NCBI GenBank assembly: GCA_963783095.1
Contig: CAWAMR010000011.1
Coordinates: 1 to 39,045 of the forward strand
Source: CAWAMR01 sp963783095
GTDB taxonomy: Bacteria; Planctomycetota; Planctomycetia; Gemmatales; Gemmataceae
Direction of reading: 5' to 3'
DNA length: 39,045 nucleotides
Within the stretch, counting starts at the first letter, position 1, and every line of letters begins with the position of its first letter. The notes under the pieces are model-generated. The model made no database searches and was not told the DNA's origin. It was given only the letters and a program-made list of their open reading frames with translations. A program made the translations under genes and the position numbers. Shown one piece after another: positions 1 through 9,434 of the stretch.

Positions 1-1
1 C

Positions 2-1987
2 AGCTATGACGGATCATTCTACCAAAGCACGACCGGCTATACAAAGGATCAGAATCGCTGGTATAACCCGGACACCAACCAGTTCCTGGAACAAGACCCA
101 ATCGGACCGGCGGGAGGACTGTCGAATTTCCGGGACATGGTGGGCAACGACTGGACCAACGCCACCGACCCGACCGGCAACTGGGTTTATACTGATATTG
201 CTGGTGTCGAACCTTGGAGGAAGTGGCTGACAGCCGCTGGCTTTACTGTTGGCTTTCCGGACCAGGGTAATGGTTCATACCTGGTCACTGTACCAATCAA
301 CCAACGCCAGGCTCTAGCCGACTACCTTGCGAAATATTACAAACAGGGTGACCCACAGTTACTCAACCAAGCAGTGGGATCGTCGTACTACTCGGTGTTT
401 CTGACTTCGGACGGATCACTTTCATGGGGTTATGCCGCAAATCCGGACCAGCTCTTATTTGCATGTAATATAGAACGTATGATGAAGGGCCAAGCAACTC
501 AGTCCTTCAAAAGCTTTACCCCAACTACATTCCAGCCCTCGGACTTCTTCGGGGCATTAGGGCGTGGACTGGCCGATTCAACGGTGGTAATGGCCAATGA
601 ACTGACCTTCCATCAGCTTGACGCAATGAATCAGTCAGCAATGCAGAGGATCCAAGCTGATCCCAACTTGCAAGTTACCCAGGTCAGCGGGACGGTTGCT
701 CGAGAATGCATCACGACGATCGCCGGTGGAAAAGTCATTGGGTACGCTTTCGACAAAACCGGCAAAGCCGTTGGTTGGGTAGTCAAAGGAGCAGCGGGGC
801 CTTCGACAGCATGCACAATCGGGACGGTCGCCAAAACCACCACGTTCCTCTACTTAGCGCAAAGTCAGATCAAAACGGCGGCGAGTTCCGCCGCTGCTGC
901 CTGGGACGCACTTCAAGACCCGAATGCCGCTCCCGAAGTCATCGCTCAAAAACTGACCGCAGCCGGTATTGATCTCATTTCGCTGGGGTACACAGCCAAA
1001 GACGTTGCGAGTTTGGCAAAACAGATGAACCGAGAAGGGTTCATCAAGTTCTTCTCGAAGTGTTTTGCCGCTGGGACAAAAGTGCTGACGGATCGGGGCT
1101 GGGTGGTAATCGAAGAGATCCAAAAAGGCGACCGAGTCTGGTCACGCTCGGATAAAGGGCCAAATGAACCCGAAAGTTACCGCGAAGTCGGCTTTACCGT
1201 CCAGCGTTCCGGCGCGATCGTAGAGCTCCGCGTCGGCGGCGAGGTGCTGAAGACCACGGCAGAACACCCGTTCTGGGTGCGAAATCGGGGTTGGGTGGCG
1301 ACTGAGGACTTGCGCATCGGCGACGAGTTGGCCGGCAAGGACGGCGAGTGGACGCGCGTTGAAGCAGTTGTCGCGACGAACGAAAATGTGCCCGTCTACA
1401 ATCTGCACGTTCCAGGGAGTGAAACCTATTTTGTTGGAGACGAGACTTGGACATTCGCGGTTTGGGCCCATAATACAGGTGAAAATGGTGCGTGCGGAAT
1501 TCCGAACATCGGCTCGCAAGAACAACAACAGGCGGTAGCAAATTCGAAGCCGATCATCCTGGGACCGAATGGAAAGCCAATTAATGCTCCGCTAGAGCCA
1601 TTACCGCCGCTCTTGGGTGCTAACGGAAAACCGCTAAGCCAACTCGAAGTGAACAACGCTTCCGGTCGTGGATGGGAGGGAGACGTCATAAATGGTACTT
1701 TACCAAAAACGCAGGTGAACATTCAGCCGCAAATCACGGTCAAGTCGCTCGGCCCATCGGGACAAAAGACTCGTCTCGATGCTATTGGAACCGCGACTTC
1801 AACCGGAACACCGAAACTGACCGAAGCAAAAGCGTCACCGACGGCTCCATTGACACCACGGCAAGCAGTCGTCCATCCAGAGCTGGAAATATACGGTGGA
1901 GTCGTAGTTGGAGCCGGCAAACCTCCTTATGTTGGCGGCACTGTAATTCCCCCAACAAAAGTAGATATTATTGTCAAACCAAAGTAG
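2..1987 (+). CDS. RHS-family polymorphic toxin, C-terminal part (RHS core, HINT domain, REase-type toxin tip); 5' end outside window
   Basis: The reading frame is open from base 2, so the N-terminal RHS shell is missing. Residues about 14-60 (from base 2) carry the RHS-associated core signature, with RWYNP, FLEQDPIGPAGG and a DPTGNW end. A linker of about 290 residues follows. The HINT autoprotease domain runs from Cys354 (CFAAGTKVLTD) through TTAEHPFWV to the terminal His-Asn at 490-491 (WAHN). The last ~125 residues form the toxin tip: Asp593 in RLDAIG and Glu608-x-Lys610 in TEAKAS fit a PD-(D/E)xK nuclease core, followed by a Gly-rich GGVVVGAGKP stretch common in such tips. Family knowledge: RHS shells encapsulate the toxin and HINT releases it, so the inferred role is DNA degradation in competitor cells. 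The immunity gene starts 6 bp downstream. The ATG at 137 lies inside the RHS core and is not the real start. Confidence 0.88.
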   Translation, partial: SYDGSFYQSTTGYTKDQNRWYNPDTNQFLEQDPIGPAGGLSNFRDMVGNDWTNATDPTGNWVYTDIAGVEPWRKWLTAAGFTVGFPDQGNGSYLVTVPINQRQALADYLAKYYKQGDPQLLNQAVGSSYYSVFLTSDGSLSWGYAANPDQLLFACNIERMMKGQATQSFKSFTPTTFQPSDFFGALGRGLADSTVVMANELTFHQLDAMNQSAMQRIQADPNLQVTQVSGTVARECITTIAGGKVIGYAFDKTGKAVGWVVKGAAGPSTACTIGTVAKTTTFLYLAQSQIKTAASSAAAAWDALQDPNAAPEVIAQKLTAAGIDLISLGYTAKDVASLAKQMNREGFIKFFSKCFAAGTKVLTDRGWVVIEEIQKGDRVWSRSDKGPNEPESYREVGFTVQRSGAIVELRVGGEVLKTTAEHPFWVRNRGWVATEDLRIGDELAGKDGEWTRVEAVVATNENVPVYNLHVPGSETYFVGDETWTFAVWAHNTGENGACGIPNIGSQEQQQAVANSKPIILGPNGKPINAPLEPLPPLLGANGKPLSQLEVNNASGRGWEGDVINGTLPKTQVNIQPQITVKSLGPSGQKTRLDAIGTATSTGTPKLTEAKASPTAPLTPRQAVVHPELEIYGGVVVGAGKPPYVGGTVIPPTKVDIIVKPK

Positions 1988-1993
1988 CAAGAA

Positions 1994-2317
1994 ATGTCAC
2001 TGAGCAACACTAAAATCATAGACGCAATCGGAATTGAAATTGGAACCGGCAGAGCGATACTAACAATTGCAGACGATTGGGACTGGATTGACGAGCATAA
2101 TCATCTGGTCGCTCTACAGGCAAAGATTAATTCGTATTTTGAGTTTGTTGAGTCTGGGCAGATTCTGGACGAATATCCAGATGCTAGAGGGCGACAATTG
2201 GTGATTGACATTATTGGTCGATTCCCTCTACCAGAAACGGCCATTACGTTCTTGAAAAAAGCTGAAACGGTGGCATCGGAGATCGAAATTATAATCACGC
2301 AAAGATGGATACCGTGA
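1994..2317 (+). CDS. Probable immunity protein of the RHS toxin (DUF6572-like)
   Basis: 107 residues starting at ATG 1994, 6 bp after the toxin stop, so transcription and probably translation are coupled. The pattern IIDAIGIE, AILTIADDWDW, LVALQAKINSYFEFVESG, YPDARGRQLVIDI, then a short tail, matches the DUF6572 family as I recall it. That family often follows polymorphic toxins. It has no signal peptide or membrane segment, so it is expected to be cytoplasmic and to bind the nuclease tip. The immunity role is inferred from position and family resemblance. Confidence 0.8.
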   Translation: MSLSNTKIIDAIGIEIGTGRAILTIADDWDWIDEHNHLVALQAKINSYFEFVESGQILDEYPDARGRQLVIDIIGRFPLPETAITFLKKAETVASEIEIIITQRWIP

Positions 2318-2690
2318 TCTGGTCTTTTGCGGCCTACGCTTCCTGTACAAAAACCTTGATCGGGCCAGTCGCATCAACAAATGTTGATATGTCGTAGTTT
2401 ATTGAGGGTCGTCGAGACCGATCGACGAGAGCTTGAAGAGGCAGATTTTGAGGAAAACTGCAATCGGCGCGCACTGGTGATGCGGAAAAAGTTGCATTTT
2501 TTTGATTTTGGCAGCTCAGGGGGCGCGGCGATAGTGCTTCAACAAGCCGCTCAGCGATTCGTCGCACACGACCTGGCCTGTCGGAAAAGCCAGTGTAACC
2601 AGTGCATCGCCTAGATTATCGTAGGGGATTCAGCAATTCGCTACTAGCTCGATACGCCGGTTTGTAGAAGTATCCACGGAATCCTTCGCC
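2318..2690. other. Intergenic stretch, no gene recognised
   Basis: About 370 bp between the immunity gene and the glycosyltransferase fusion. Short open frames exist on both strands (2381-2614 plus, 2334-2567 minus), but neither has a ribosome-binding site or a recognisable protein pattern. It marks the junction between the toxin locus and the sugar locus. Confidence 0.5.
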
Positions 2691-5309
2691 ATGCTTGACC
2701 ACGATACACCCCAATCAGGCTCGGATGACCAAACCGAAAACACAACGAAAGCTGAGCAAATTAGCCGAGCGGATTTGGTCCAAGAACTTCAGAAACGAAC
2801 CGAAACATCCACTCCGCAAAGCTCACCGCAACCAAAACCCATCAAACATTCCGCATTTTCCGCGAAGACAGTTACCAACCGATCCAAGAAATCCCCACCG
2901 TCGAAGAAATCCAATCTGCCGCCACTGTTGACACAAGGAATTCAACTGATTCAGGAAGGCAAGCTGGAATTCGCCGTCGAGCAGCTTCAGAGTGCGGTGC
3001 GGATGTTTCCCAATGAGCCGATGGCGCACATTCAGCTTGGCATCGCCTTGGCCCGGCTGCGACGATTCGCCAAAGCGGAAACCTCTTTCCGGGAAGCCGT
3101 TCGCCTTCAGCCGGGATCGGGGAACATTTACCTGAACCTGGGTGCTTCCTGTCTCGATCAGAACAAGTTCAGCGAGGCGGAAGCGGCGTTTCGGGAAGGG
3201 ATCAAACACGATCCCAAACGGATGGACCTGTATCGCCAACTGGCCATTGCCCTGGAAAAACAAGACCAACTGGAGGCCGCTGCCGAGGCCATTCGGCAAG
3301 CCATTCAGATCGAACCGAGCGACGCCGAAACCCACGCCAGGCTGGGCAAAATGCTGGTTCTGCAAGAGCTTCCGAAAGATGCGGAACCCTGTTTTCTGGA
3401 AGCCACTCGGCTTCGGCCCGACAGTGCCACTTATTGGCGGCTCCTGGGCGAGAGCCGGGAAGCTCAGAGCAACTCGGCACAGGCCGAGCCAGCCTTTCGC
3501 ACCGCGCTGTCTCTGGAACCCGGCAATCCCTTCCTGCTGAATAACCTGGCCGCTTCCATCGCCGGTCAACATCGACTCGAAGAAGCAGAAACCTTTTATC
3601 GCCAGGCCGTAGAGCTTTCTCCCAAGATGGCCGTGCTGCACAATAACCTCGGCCACAATTTGCGAATGCAAGGCAAGCTGGACGAGGCCGAAGCTGCTTT
3701 ACGCGAAGCGATCCGTCTAAAAGCCGATTACCCGGAACCCCACAACAATCTGGGCATCGCCTACAACCAACAGCGCCGGGTCGAGGAAGCACTGGCTTGC
3801 TACGAAGAGGCGATTCGGCTAAAGCCCGAATATCCCGAAGCCCGTTTGAACCGGGCTTTGTGCTGGTTGACATCGGGCGATCTGGAACAGGGCTGGCAGG
3901 AATACGAGTGGCGGCACTGGCTGAAGAAGCGCGAACCGGATTGGCCGGTCCCGCTCTGGGACGGAAGCCCGCTCAATGGCCGAACCCTGCTATTGCAAAC
4001 CGAACAAGGGTTGGGCGATACCATTCAGTTCATCCGCTATGCGCCACGGATTCTACGCGGCAGCGGCGGAACGGTCGTTCTGGATTGCCAACCTAGCCTG
4101 GTCGAGTTGACGCGAAGCTGTCGGGGTGTCGATCGTGTCGTGCCGCGCGGCCAACCTCTACCGGCAGCAGATGTCATTGCACCGCTATTGAGCCTGCCGG
4201 GCTTGATTGGGACCACGCTGGCGACGATTCCCGGCAATGTGCCCTACCTGACACCCGATCCAACCCGAACCCGACATTGGCGGGCGGAAATGGCAAAAAT
4301 TCCGGGAAAGAAGGTGGGCATTGTCTGGCAAGGCAGCCTGGATCATAAAGGCGACTGCGCCCGTTCGGTGCCGGTAACTCTGTTTCAACCGCTGGCCTCC
4401 ATTCGCGGCATCCAGCTATGCAGCCTGCAAAAAGGACCGGGATCGGAGCAATTGAAGGATGCCTCGGCAGCGGGGATGAACATCATCGATCTTGGATCGC
4501 AAACGAGGGCCAGCTTTGCCGACACAGCGGCCTTGATGAAGACGCTGGACCTGGTTCTGGCTGTGGATACCTCGGTCGTGCATGTGGCGGGTTCGTTGGG
4601 CGTCCCAACCTGGGTGATGATTCCCTATGCTTCGGACTGGCGCTGGTTGACGGAACGGGAAGATACGCCGTGGTATCCGACCCTGCGATTATTTCGCCAG
4701 CCCGAACGAGGCAACTGGGAGCCGGTGATCCGGCGAATAGGCGGCCTTGGAACACTGGCCCCAACGATTAAAGCTGGCGTGGACAAGTACCTCATAAACC
4801 AACTGCGGATTGCTTCCGTGCTTCACGAAAAACGGATTCGCGTTGAAGAACTCGAACCGCTGGGCGATCGGCTTCGCCGCCAGGGCAAGACCATCGTCTG
4901 GACCAACGGGTGCTTCGACCTGTTGCACCTGGGCCATCTTCGGAGCCTGCAAACAGCGCGAAGTCAGGGGGATGTTTTGGTGGTGGGGATCAACAGCGAT
5001 GAATCCGTCCGGCAACTCAAAGGACCGAATCGACCGATCTTTTCCGAAAATGAACGGGCAGAATTGCTTGCAGCCCTGACGTGCGTCGATTATGTTATTG
5101 TCTTCCCCGATTCCACACCCGAAAGGATGTTGGGTCAGCTTCGACCTGCGGTGCATTGCAAGGGTGCGGACTATGGTCCCGAAGGCGGCAAGCCGATTCC
5201 CGAAGCAGCCCTGGTCGAATCGTATGGCGGTCGAGTGGTGTTTATTCCCCTGCTTCCGGAGCTATCAACCTCCGCGCTGATTGCCCGACTTCGTGAGCTA
5301 CCCCTGTGA
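2691..5309 (+). CDS. TPR - GT9-like glycosyltransferase - HldE C-domain (heptose-1-phosphate adenylyltransferase) fusion
   Basis: 872 residues, three parts. Residues about 75-410 are tandem tetratricopeptide repeats (patterns such as AEAAFREGIKHDP, HNNLGHNLRMQGKLDEAEAAL). Residues about 420-690 are the glycosyltransferase domain usual for planctomycete TPR-GT proteins: EQGLGDTIQFIRYAP (~435), GIVWQGS, VDTSVVHVAGSLGVPTWVMIP and the DTPWYPTLRLFRQ end. This resembles family GT9 (ADP-heptose LPS heptosyltransferases). Residues about 735-872 are a cytidylyltransferase-fold domain with NGCFDLLHLGHLRSL and HCKGADY. That is the C-terminal half of HldE/RfaE, which makes ADP-heptose from heptose-1-phosphate. 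The kinase half is the next gene, overlapping by 4 bp. One polypeptide may thus both activate and transfer a heptose-like sugar (inference). No clear Shine-Dalgarno is seen at ATG 2691. Having the adenylyltransferase on the glycosyltransferase rather than on the kinase is unusual. Confidence 0.88.
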   Translation: MLDHDTPQSGSDDQTENTTKAEQISRADLVQELQKRTETSTPQSSPQPKPIKHSAFSAKTVTNRSKKSPPSKKSNLPPLLTQGIQLIQEGKLEFAVEQLQSAVRMFPNEPMAHIQLGIALARLRRFAKAETSFREAVRLQPGSGNIYLNLGASCLDQNKFSEAEAAFREGIKHDPKRMDLYRQLAIALEKQDQLEAAAEAIRQAIQIEPSDAETHARLGKMLVLQELPKDAEPCFLEATRLRPDSATYWRLLGESREAQSNSAQAEPAFRTALSLEPGNPFLLNNLAASIAGQHRLEEAETFYRQAVELSPKMAVLHNNLGHNLRMQGKLDEAEAALREAIRLKADYPEPHNNLGIAYNQQRRVEEALACYEEAIRLKPEYPEARLNRALCWLTSGDLEQGWQEYEWRHWLKKREPDWPVPLWDGSPLNGRTLLLQTEQGLGDTIQFIRYAPRILRGSGGTVVLDCQPSLVELTRSCRGVDRVVPRGQPLPAADVIAPLLSLPGLIGTTLATIPGNVPYLTPDPTRTRHWRAEMAKIPGKKVGIVWQGSLDHKGDCARSVPVTLFQPLASIRGIQLCSLQKGPGSEQLKDASAAGMNIIDLGSQTRASFADTAALMKTLDLVLAVDTSVVHVAGSLGVPTWVMIPYASDWRWLTEREDTPWYPTLRLFRQPERGNWEPVIRRIGGLGTLAPTIKAGVDKYLINQLRIASVLHEKRIRVEELEPLGDRLRRQGKTIVWTNGCFDLLHLGHLRSLQTARSQGDVLVVGINSDESVRQLKGPNRPIFSENERAELLAALTCVDYVIVFPDSTPERMLGQLRPAVHCKGADYGPEGGKPIPEAALVESYGGRVVFIPLLPELSTSALIARLRELPL

Positions 5310-6361
5310 GCCAAGCATCCCTTAACGGAACCCATCGTTCCCCGGTGGACCTTCTGACCGGCTTTGCATCCCGAACCGTTCTGGTCGTCGGCGATGTAAT
5401 GCTCGATGACTATCTCTGGGGCGATACCCATCGCATCTGTCCGGAAGCGCCGGTGCAGATCGTCAAGATTCGTCGGCACAGCTATCGACCCGGCGGGGCA
5501 GCGAATGTTGCGGCCAACGTCGCCGCCTTGGGTGCTACGGTCTGGCTATCGGGCGTCGTCGGTCGGGATGAGAAGGCAAATCAGCTTCGTACCGCCTTGC
5601 GGGAATCGCGAGTGAACACCGAAGGATTGCTGGTGACGGAAGATCGAGTCACTACTACCAAAACGCGGGTGATGGCCCGCAATCAACAGATGTTGCGGCT
5701 CGACCAGGAGGAAACGCATCCCATCCCCTCGGATACGGGAGCACAACTGATCGCCCAGGTGGAACGCCAGTTGCCGCACGCGGAAGCGATCCTGTTGTGC
5801 GATTACGCCAAAGGCGTTCTTTCCGCGTCCACTACCGTTCACATCATCGAACTGGCCCGCCGAGCCAGAATCCCGGTGATCGTCGATCCAAAGGGCAAGG
5901 ACTATTCGCGCTATCGCGGCGCAACCATCATCAAACCCAATACCGATGAACTCGAACATCTGTTTTCCCGATCGATCCAGGATACCGACGACCTGCATGA
6001 AGCCGGCAGTCGGCTAATGAGTGAACTGGATGGAACGGCGGTATTGGTTAGCAGAGGCTCCGAGGGAATGACGCTGTTCTCTCCGAACATGGCTTCCTGG
6101 CACCAGCCCGCAGCGGGGCCGTTGCCGGTTTATGACGTTACCGGAGCGGGCGATACCGTAGTGAGCGTGCTGGCCCTGGCACTGGCTTGTCGGGCACCGC
6201 TTACTCAGGCGGTTCAACTGGCAAGCCTTGCCGCCAGCATCGTCGTCGCGAAATTAGGAACGGCGGTAGTGACTCCCGATGAATTGCGCAGCGGCACTCG
6301 GTGCGCCAGGAACCCTCGACCAAACGGCGGTGATGCTGAATGGGCACCGTCGTTACGCTGA
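5306..6361 (+). CDS. D-glycero-beta-D-manno-heptose-7-phosphate kinase (HldE/RfaE N-terminal domain type)
   Basis: 351 residues. The GTG start overlaps the stop of the preceding gene (GTGA), which indicates translational coupling. It has the PfkB/ribokinase fold pattern: RTVLVVGDVMLDDYLWGD near the N-terminus, the substrate-binding RPGGAANVAANVAALG, IVDPKGKDYSRYRGATIIKPN, and the ATP/anion-hole motif DVTGAGDTVVSV near residue 278, whose Asp is the catalytic base. The family phosphorylates heptose-7-phosphate at C1. The partner adenylyltransferase domain is fused to the upstream glycosyltransferase, so the two genes together supply the activities that one HldE protein has in Escherichia coli. 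The pathway also needs isomerase, phosphatase and epimerase activities, which are not in this window. Confidence 0.88.
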   Translation: MSQASLNGTHRSPVDLLTGFASRTVLVVGDVMLDDYLWGDTHRICPEAPVQIVKIRRHSYRPGGAANVAANVAALGATVWLSGVVGRDEKANQLRTALRESRVNTEGLLVTEDRVTTTKTRVMARNQQMLRLDQEETHPIPSDTGAQLIAQVERQLPHAEAILLCDYAKGVLSASTTVHIIELARRARIPVIVDPKGKDYSRYRGATIIKPNTDELEHLFSRSIQDTDDLHEAGSRLMSELDGTAVLVSRGSEGMTLFSPNMASWHQPAAGPLPVYDVTGAGDTVVSVLALALACRAPLTQAVQLASLAASIVVAKLGTAVVTPDELRSGTRCARNPRPNGGDAEWAPSLR

Positions 6362-6829
6362 GGCTTGAGTGAGAGGAAAGCCCGGCAGGTATTTCTCTGC
6401 GTTTTAGTTGCATGGCAGCACCTTCTTGCTACTCGAATGGCACTTTGATTTCTTCAGAAGGAAGCTCGTCCAATGGCCAAGTCAGCCCCCGAAAAAAGGG
6501 AAAAACTCCGCACAACGGGCATATCGATACTGCCACAGACATTATTCGTCCTTCAGCGATCTCTGAGACCTGACACCATCGAATCCTGTCTGACACTCGT
6601 CGAGCATTCCACTCGATATTCGCACAATGTGGAATTCGATCATCGAACTGGCTCAGAAAGCGGGTCAAACGATCTCGTCGAGGAATTCCGGCGACGATCG
6701 GCGGAACATCTCCCCCGGCGGACAGCAATCAGCCTGATTCCGAACGATGCGACCCGGATGCCGCTGAGTCGAACGATAAAGTAATGCCCCGATTCCCGCC
6801 CGGAAGCGGAATCCAAAAGTCGATCCTGC
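6362..6829. other. Intergenic stretch, possibly the eroded 5' part of the following pseudogene
   Basis: About 470 bp. A plus-strand frame (6473-6784) is open but shows no protein family pattern. Because the next gene begins abruptly within a TPR unit, its lost N-terminus may have lain here. No promoter or terminator stands out. Confidence 0.4.
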
Positions 6830-8730
6830 TTGCCCGCGAAGGGATTGGGCCATCTTCAGGCGGGTCGGTTACCAGAAGCCAAAGAAATACAGTTCAAGCC
6901 ATCGCACTCGATCCGAACAACCACGATGCTCATGCCAACCTGGGCTACGCCTGGCAACAATGGGGAAAGAGGCGGAGGCCGAATTGCGTTCCAGCACGCC
7001 GTGCGCAATCCGCCCCGATAACCCGCTCCTGCACGACAATCTCGGCATCATCTATTCGGATCAAAACAAGTTTGCCCAAGCAGAAAGAGCATTCCGAGAA
7101 GCCATCCGATTGGTTCCGAATCAGCCACTTTACCACCGCCGTCTCGGCAGGGTGCTCGAAGGTCTCGGGAAGATGGCCGAAGCCGAAGCCGCCTTCCGCG
7201 AAGCTATTTCCCTCAAACCCAAAGAGGCCGAGTTTCATAGCTGTCTGGGCACGTTTCTGATGAGGGCAAGTCGATTCGCCGAGGGAGAAGCCGAGTACCG
7301 GCAAGCGACCGACCTCCAGCCCGACAAGCCGGAACACTGGGTCAATCTGGGGAAATCACTCGAAGTCGCAACATCAGTCTACCGATGCCGAAAAAGTCCT
7401 TCGACCTCGCAGTGGCTTTGGCACCTAAAGATGCGGAAATCCACAACCTTCTCGGCATCGTTCAGTCAAGTCAGGACCATCACACCGAAGCGGAAGCAAG
7501 TTATCGCAAGGCATTGGAACTAAATCCCAAACATCCGAATGCCCACAATAACCTCGGCAACAACCTCCGCGTTCAGGAACGCCACGAAGAAGCAATCGCC
7601 ACCATATCGGAAGCAATTCGCCTTGCGCCAAACTATACGGAAGCGCACAACAATCTGGGAATCGTTTACATGCAGTTGCATCAGTATGCTGAGGGAGAGG
7701 CTTGTTACGATGCCGCGATTCGGCTGCGGCCCGAGTATCCGGAATGCCCATCTGAACCGGGCCTTGATGTGGCTGGGACAGGGCGATTTTGCGCGAGGCT
7801 GGGCAGGAATACGAGTGGCGGTTGCGGATGCACGGCCGTAAGTCGCCCACCGGACCCGGCCAGCGCTGGGACGGCACGCCGCTTAATGGCCGCATCCTAA
7901 TACTTGTGGCTGAGCAGGGACTCGGCGATATCGTGCAATTCATGCGCTACGCAACGGTGATTCCACGCGGTAGTGGCGGCACGGTGACCTTGGAATGTCC
8001 GGAAGGATTGATGGACCTGGCCAAAACCTGTCGAGGCGTGGACAAGGTTGTTCCACGCGGCCAGCCCACCGGAATGCGATCTGTTTATTTCACTGTTGAG
8101 CGTGCCCTACCTTTTCAAGACCACCCTGGAGACGATTCCTGCGGAAATCCCCTATCTAATTCCCGACCCATCGCGAGTGGCTTACTGGGAGGACAAAACT
8201 GGACCCACTTCCGGGCTGTCGGATCGGTATTGCCTGGCAGGGAAGTTTGGCCCATCGAGGAGATAGGCTCCGTTCGGTGCCACTCGCACATTTCAAGAAA
8301 TTGGCAGATGTGCGCGGGGTGACGCTTTGCAGCGTTCAGAAGGCGGCGGGTGTCGAACAATTGTTTGATGGCAGTGCCGGAGAAATCTGGCTCTACGATT
8401 TGGGGGGAATTACCCAGACCAGTTTCGCGGATACGGCAGCGGTGTTTCGGGCACTGGATTTGGTCGTGACCATCGATTCTTCGGTTGCCCATGTAGCGGG
8501 AGCGCTCGGAGTACCGACCTGGGTAATGATACCTTATTCCCGGATTTTCGCTGGTTGCAGGAGCGGGAGGATAGCCCCTGGTATCCGACACTGCGGCTCT
8601 TCCGCCAACCGAAGCCGGGGATTGGGACAGCGTATTTGCCGATGTTGCGGAGGCGCTGGAACAATGGCCCGATCGGCTCCGGATTCTACCGAAGCGATTG
8701 GGATTGCCGTCCATCCCGCAATTGTCCTGA
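6830..8730 (+). pseudogene. Second TPR-GT9-like glycosyltransferase, broken by about eight frame changes
   Basis: Homologous in layout to the TPR-glycosyltransferase at 2691 but fragmented. TPR units are readable in three frames (AIALDPNNHDAHANLGYAW near 6900; HDNLGIIYSDQNKFAQAERAF from 7030; IHNLLGIVQSSQDHHTEAEA from 7440). The transferase part follows (EYEWRLRMHGRK near 7805; AEQGLGDIVQFMRYA near 7910; PYLIPDPSRVAYWED near 8150; IDSSVAHVAGALGVPTWVM near 8475; EDSPWYPTLRLFRQPKPG near 8570). The end reads DWDSVFADVAEALEQWP to a TGA at 8728. Frame changes are needed near 6893, 6970, 7370, 7745, 7800, 8070, 8205, 8540 and 8620. Its C-terminus differs from the intact gene (no adenylyltransferase), so it is a paralogue rather than a recent duplicate. 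The start is unknown; 6830 is only where similarity begins. Confidence 0.85.
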
Positions 8731-8772
8731 TGAAAAGTTTCTGTTTCACTATTTCTCATTTGGAGTCCTACT

Positions 8773-9276
8773 ATGTCCAACAAGTTCCGACCCGAAATTG
8801 CGCTAAGCGTTTACTTCAATGAGCAACTGCTTGGCGTCCTGCCGCTGGCTCTTCCTCAAGAGCCGCAACTCGTTCCGTTAGATGAGTTGTCACGTGTTTC
8901 CAACACCAAGTGGTCACCCGAAGCCTCCAGCCAGGATGGTGATCCCATTCCGCTTGCAATGCATCTGGTTGGCGCTCCGGCGGCACATGAGGCCCTGCGT
9001 CTCATGGCAATGAAGAAGCTGGTGGTCAGCATAAATCTAAGAGCCGAATCCGGTGCCGGTCTTAGTCAAAGTTACGCCTTCGATGGACAGGAGATCATGT
9101 GTGTTGGGACTTCCCGCACGGCTCCGAAAACGACCAGCCCGGCTTCCACATACTCATACGATGGCGATGGAAACCTCATGGATCGATTAGATACAACAAT
9201 CACCTACCATTATTGTTCCCAGCCGCCTGAACCGCCTGAGTATCCTTCTACGGATTCTCCTACGGTCATTGAGTGA
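8773..9276 (+). CDS. Hypothetical protein
   Basis: 167 residues from ATG 8773 with a GGAG box 8 bases upstream. I do not recognise a family. The N-terminal half is a compact mixed sequence (ALSVYFNEQLLGVLPLALP) without a signal peptide. The C-terminal ~50 residues are rich in Ser, Thr, Tyr and Pro (ASTYSYDGDGN, QPPEPPEYPSTDSP) and look disordered. It lies 42 bp after the broken glycosyltransferase and before the HAD gene, all in one direction. It may belong to the same surface-glycan transcription unit, but nothing in the protein itself shows that. Confidence 0.6.
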   Translation: MSNKFRPEIALSVYFNEQLLGVLPLALPQEPQLVPLDELSRVSNTKWSPEASSQDGDPIPLAMHLVGAPAAHEALRLMAMKKLVVSINLRAESGAGLSQSYAFDGQEIMCVGTSRTAPKTTSPASTYSYDGDGNLMDRLDTTITYHYCSQPPEPPEYPSTDSPTVIE

Positions 9277-9434
9277 CAGCTTCTCAATGAACGTCCGAAA
9301 AGAACCGATCGCATTTCAGTTCAAGGTTCCAGCGCGTAAGGAATCGAGGCTGAGTCGGTACTTTCGTTTTTCGTGTCAATGCCCCAATTGTCGGAATTGA
9401 ACAATTCCAGTAGAGATCGCGGAGAATCTTGCCG

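Noticed and set aside
2381..2614. Possible transposase remnant in the 2.3-2.7 kb gap
   Set aside because: No DDE or HUH motif and no terminal repeats were seen on either strand.
2823..3671. 282-codon open frame on the minus strand inside the TPR-glycosyltransferase
   Set aside because: Shadow of the TPR repeats on the other strand; no ribosome-binding site and no family pattern.
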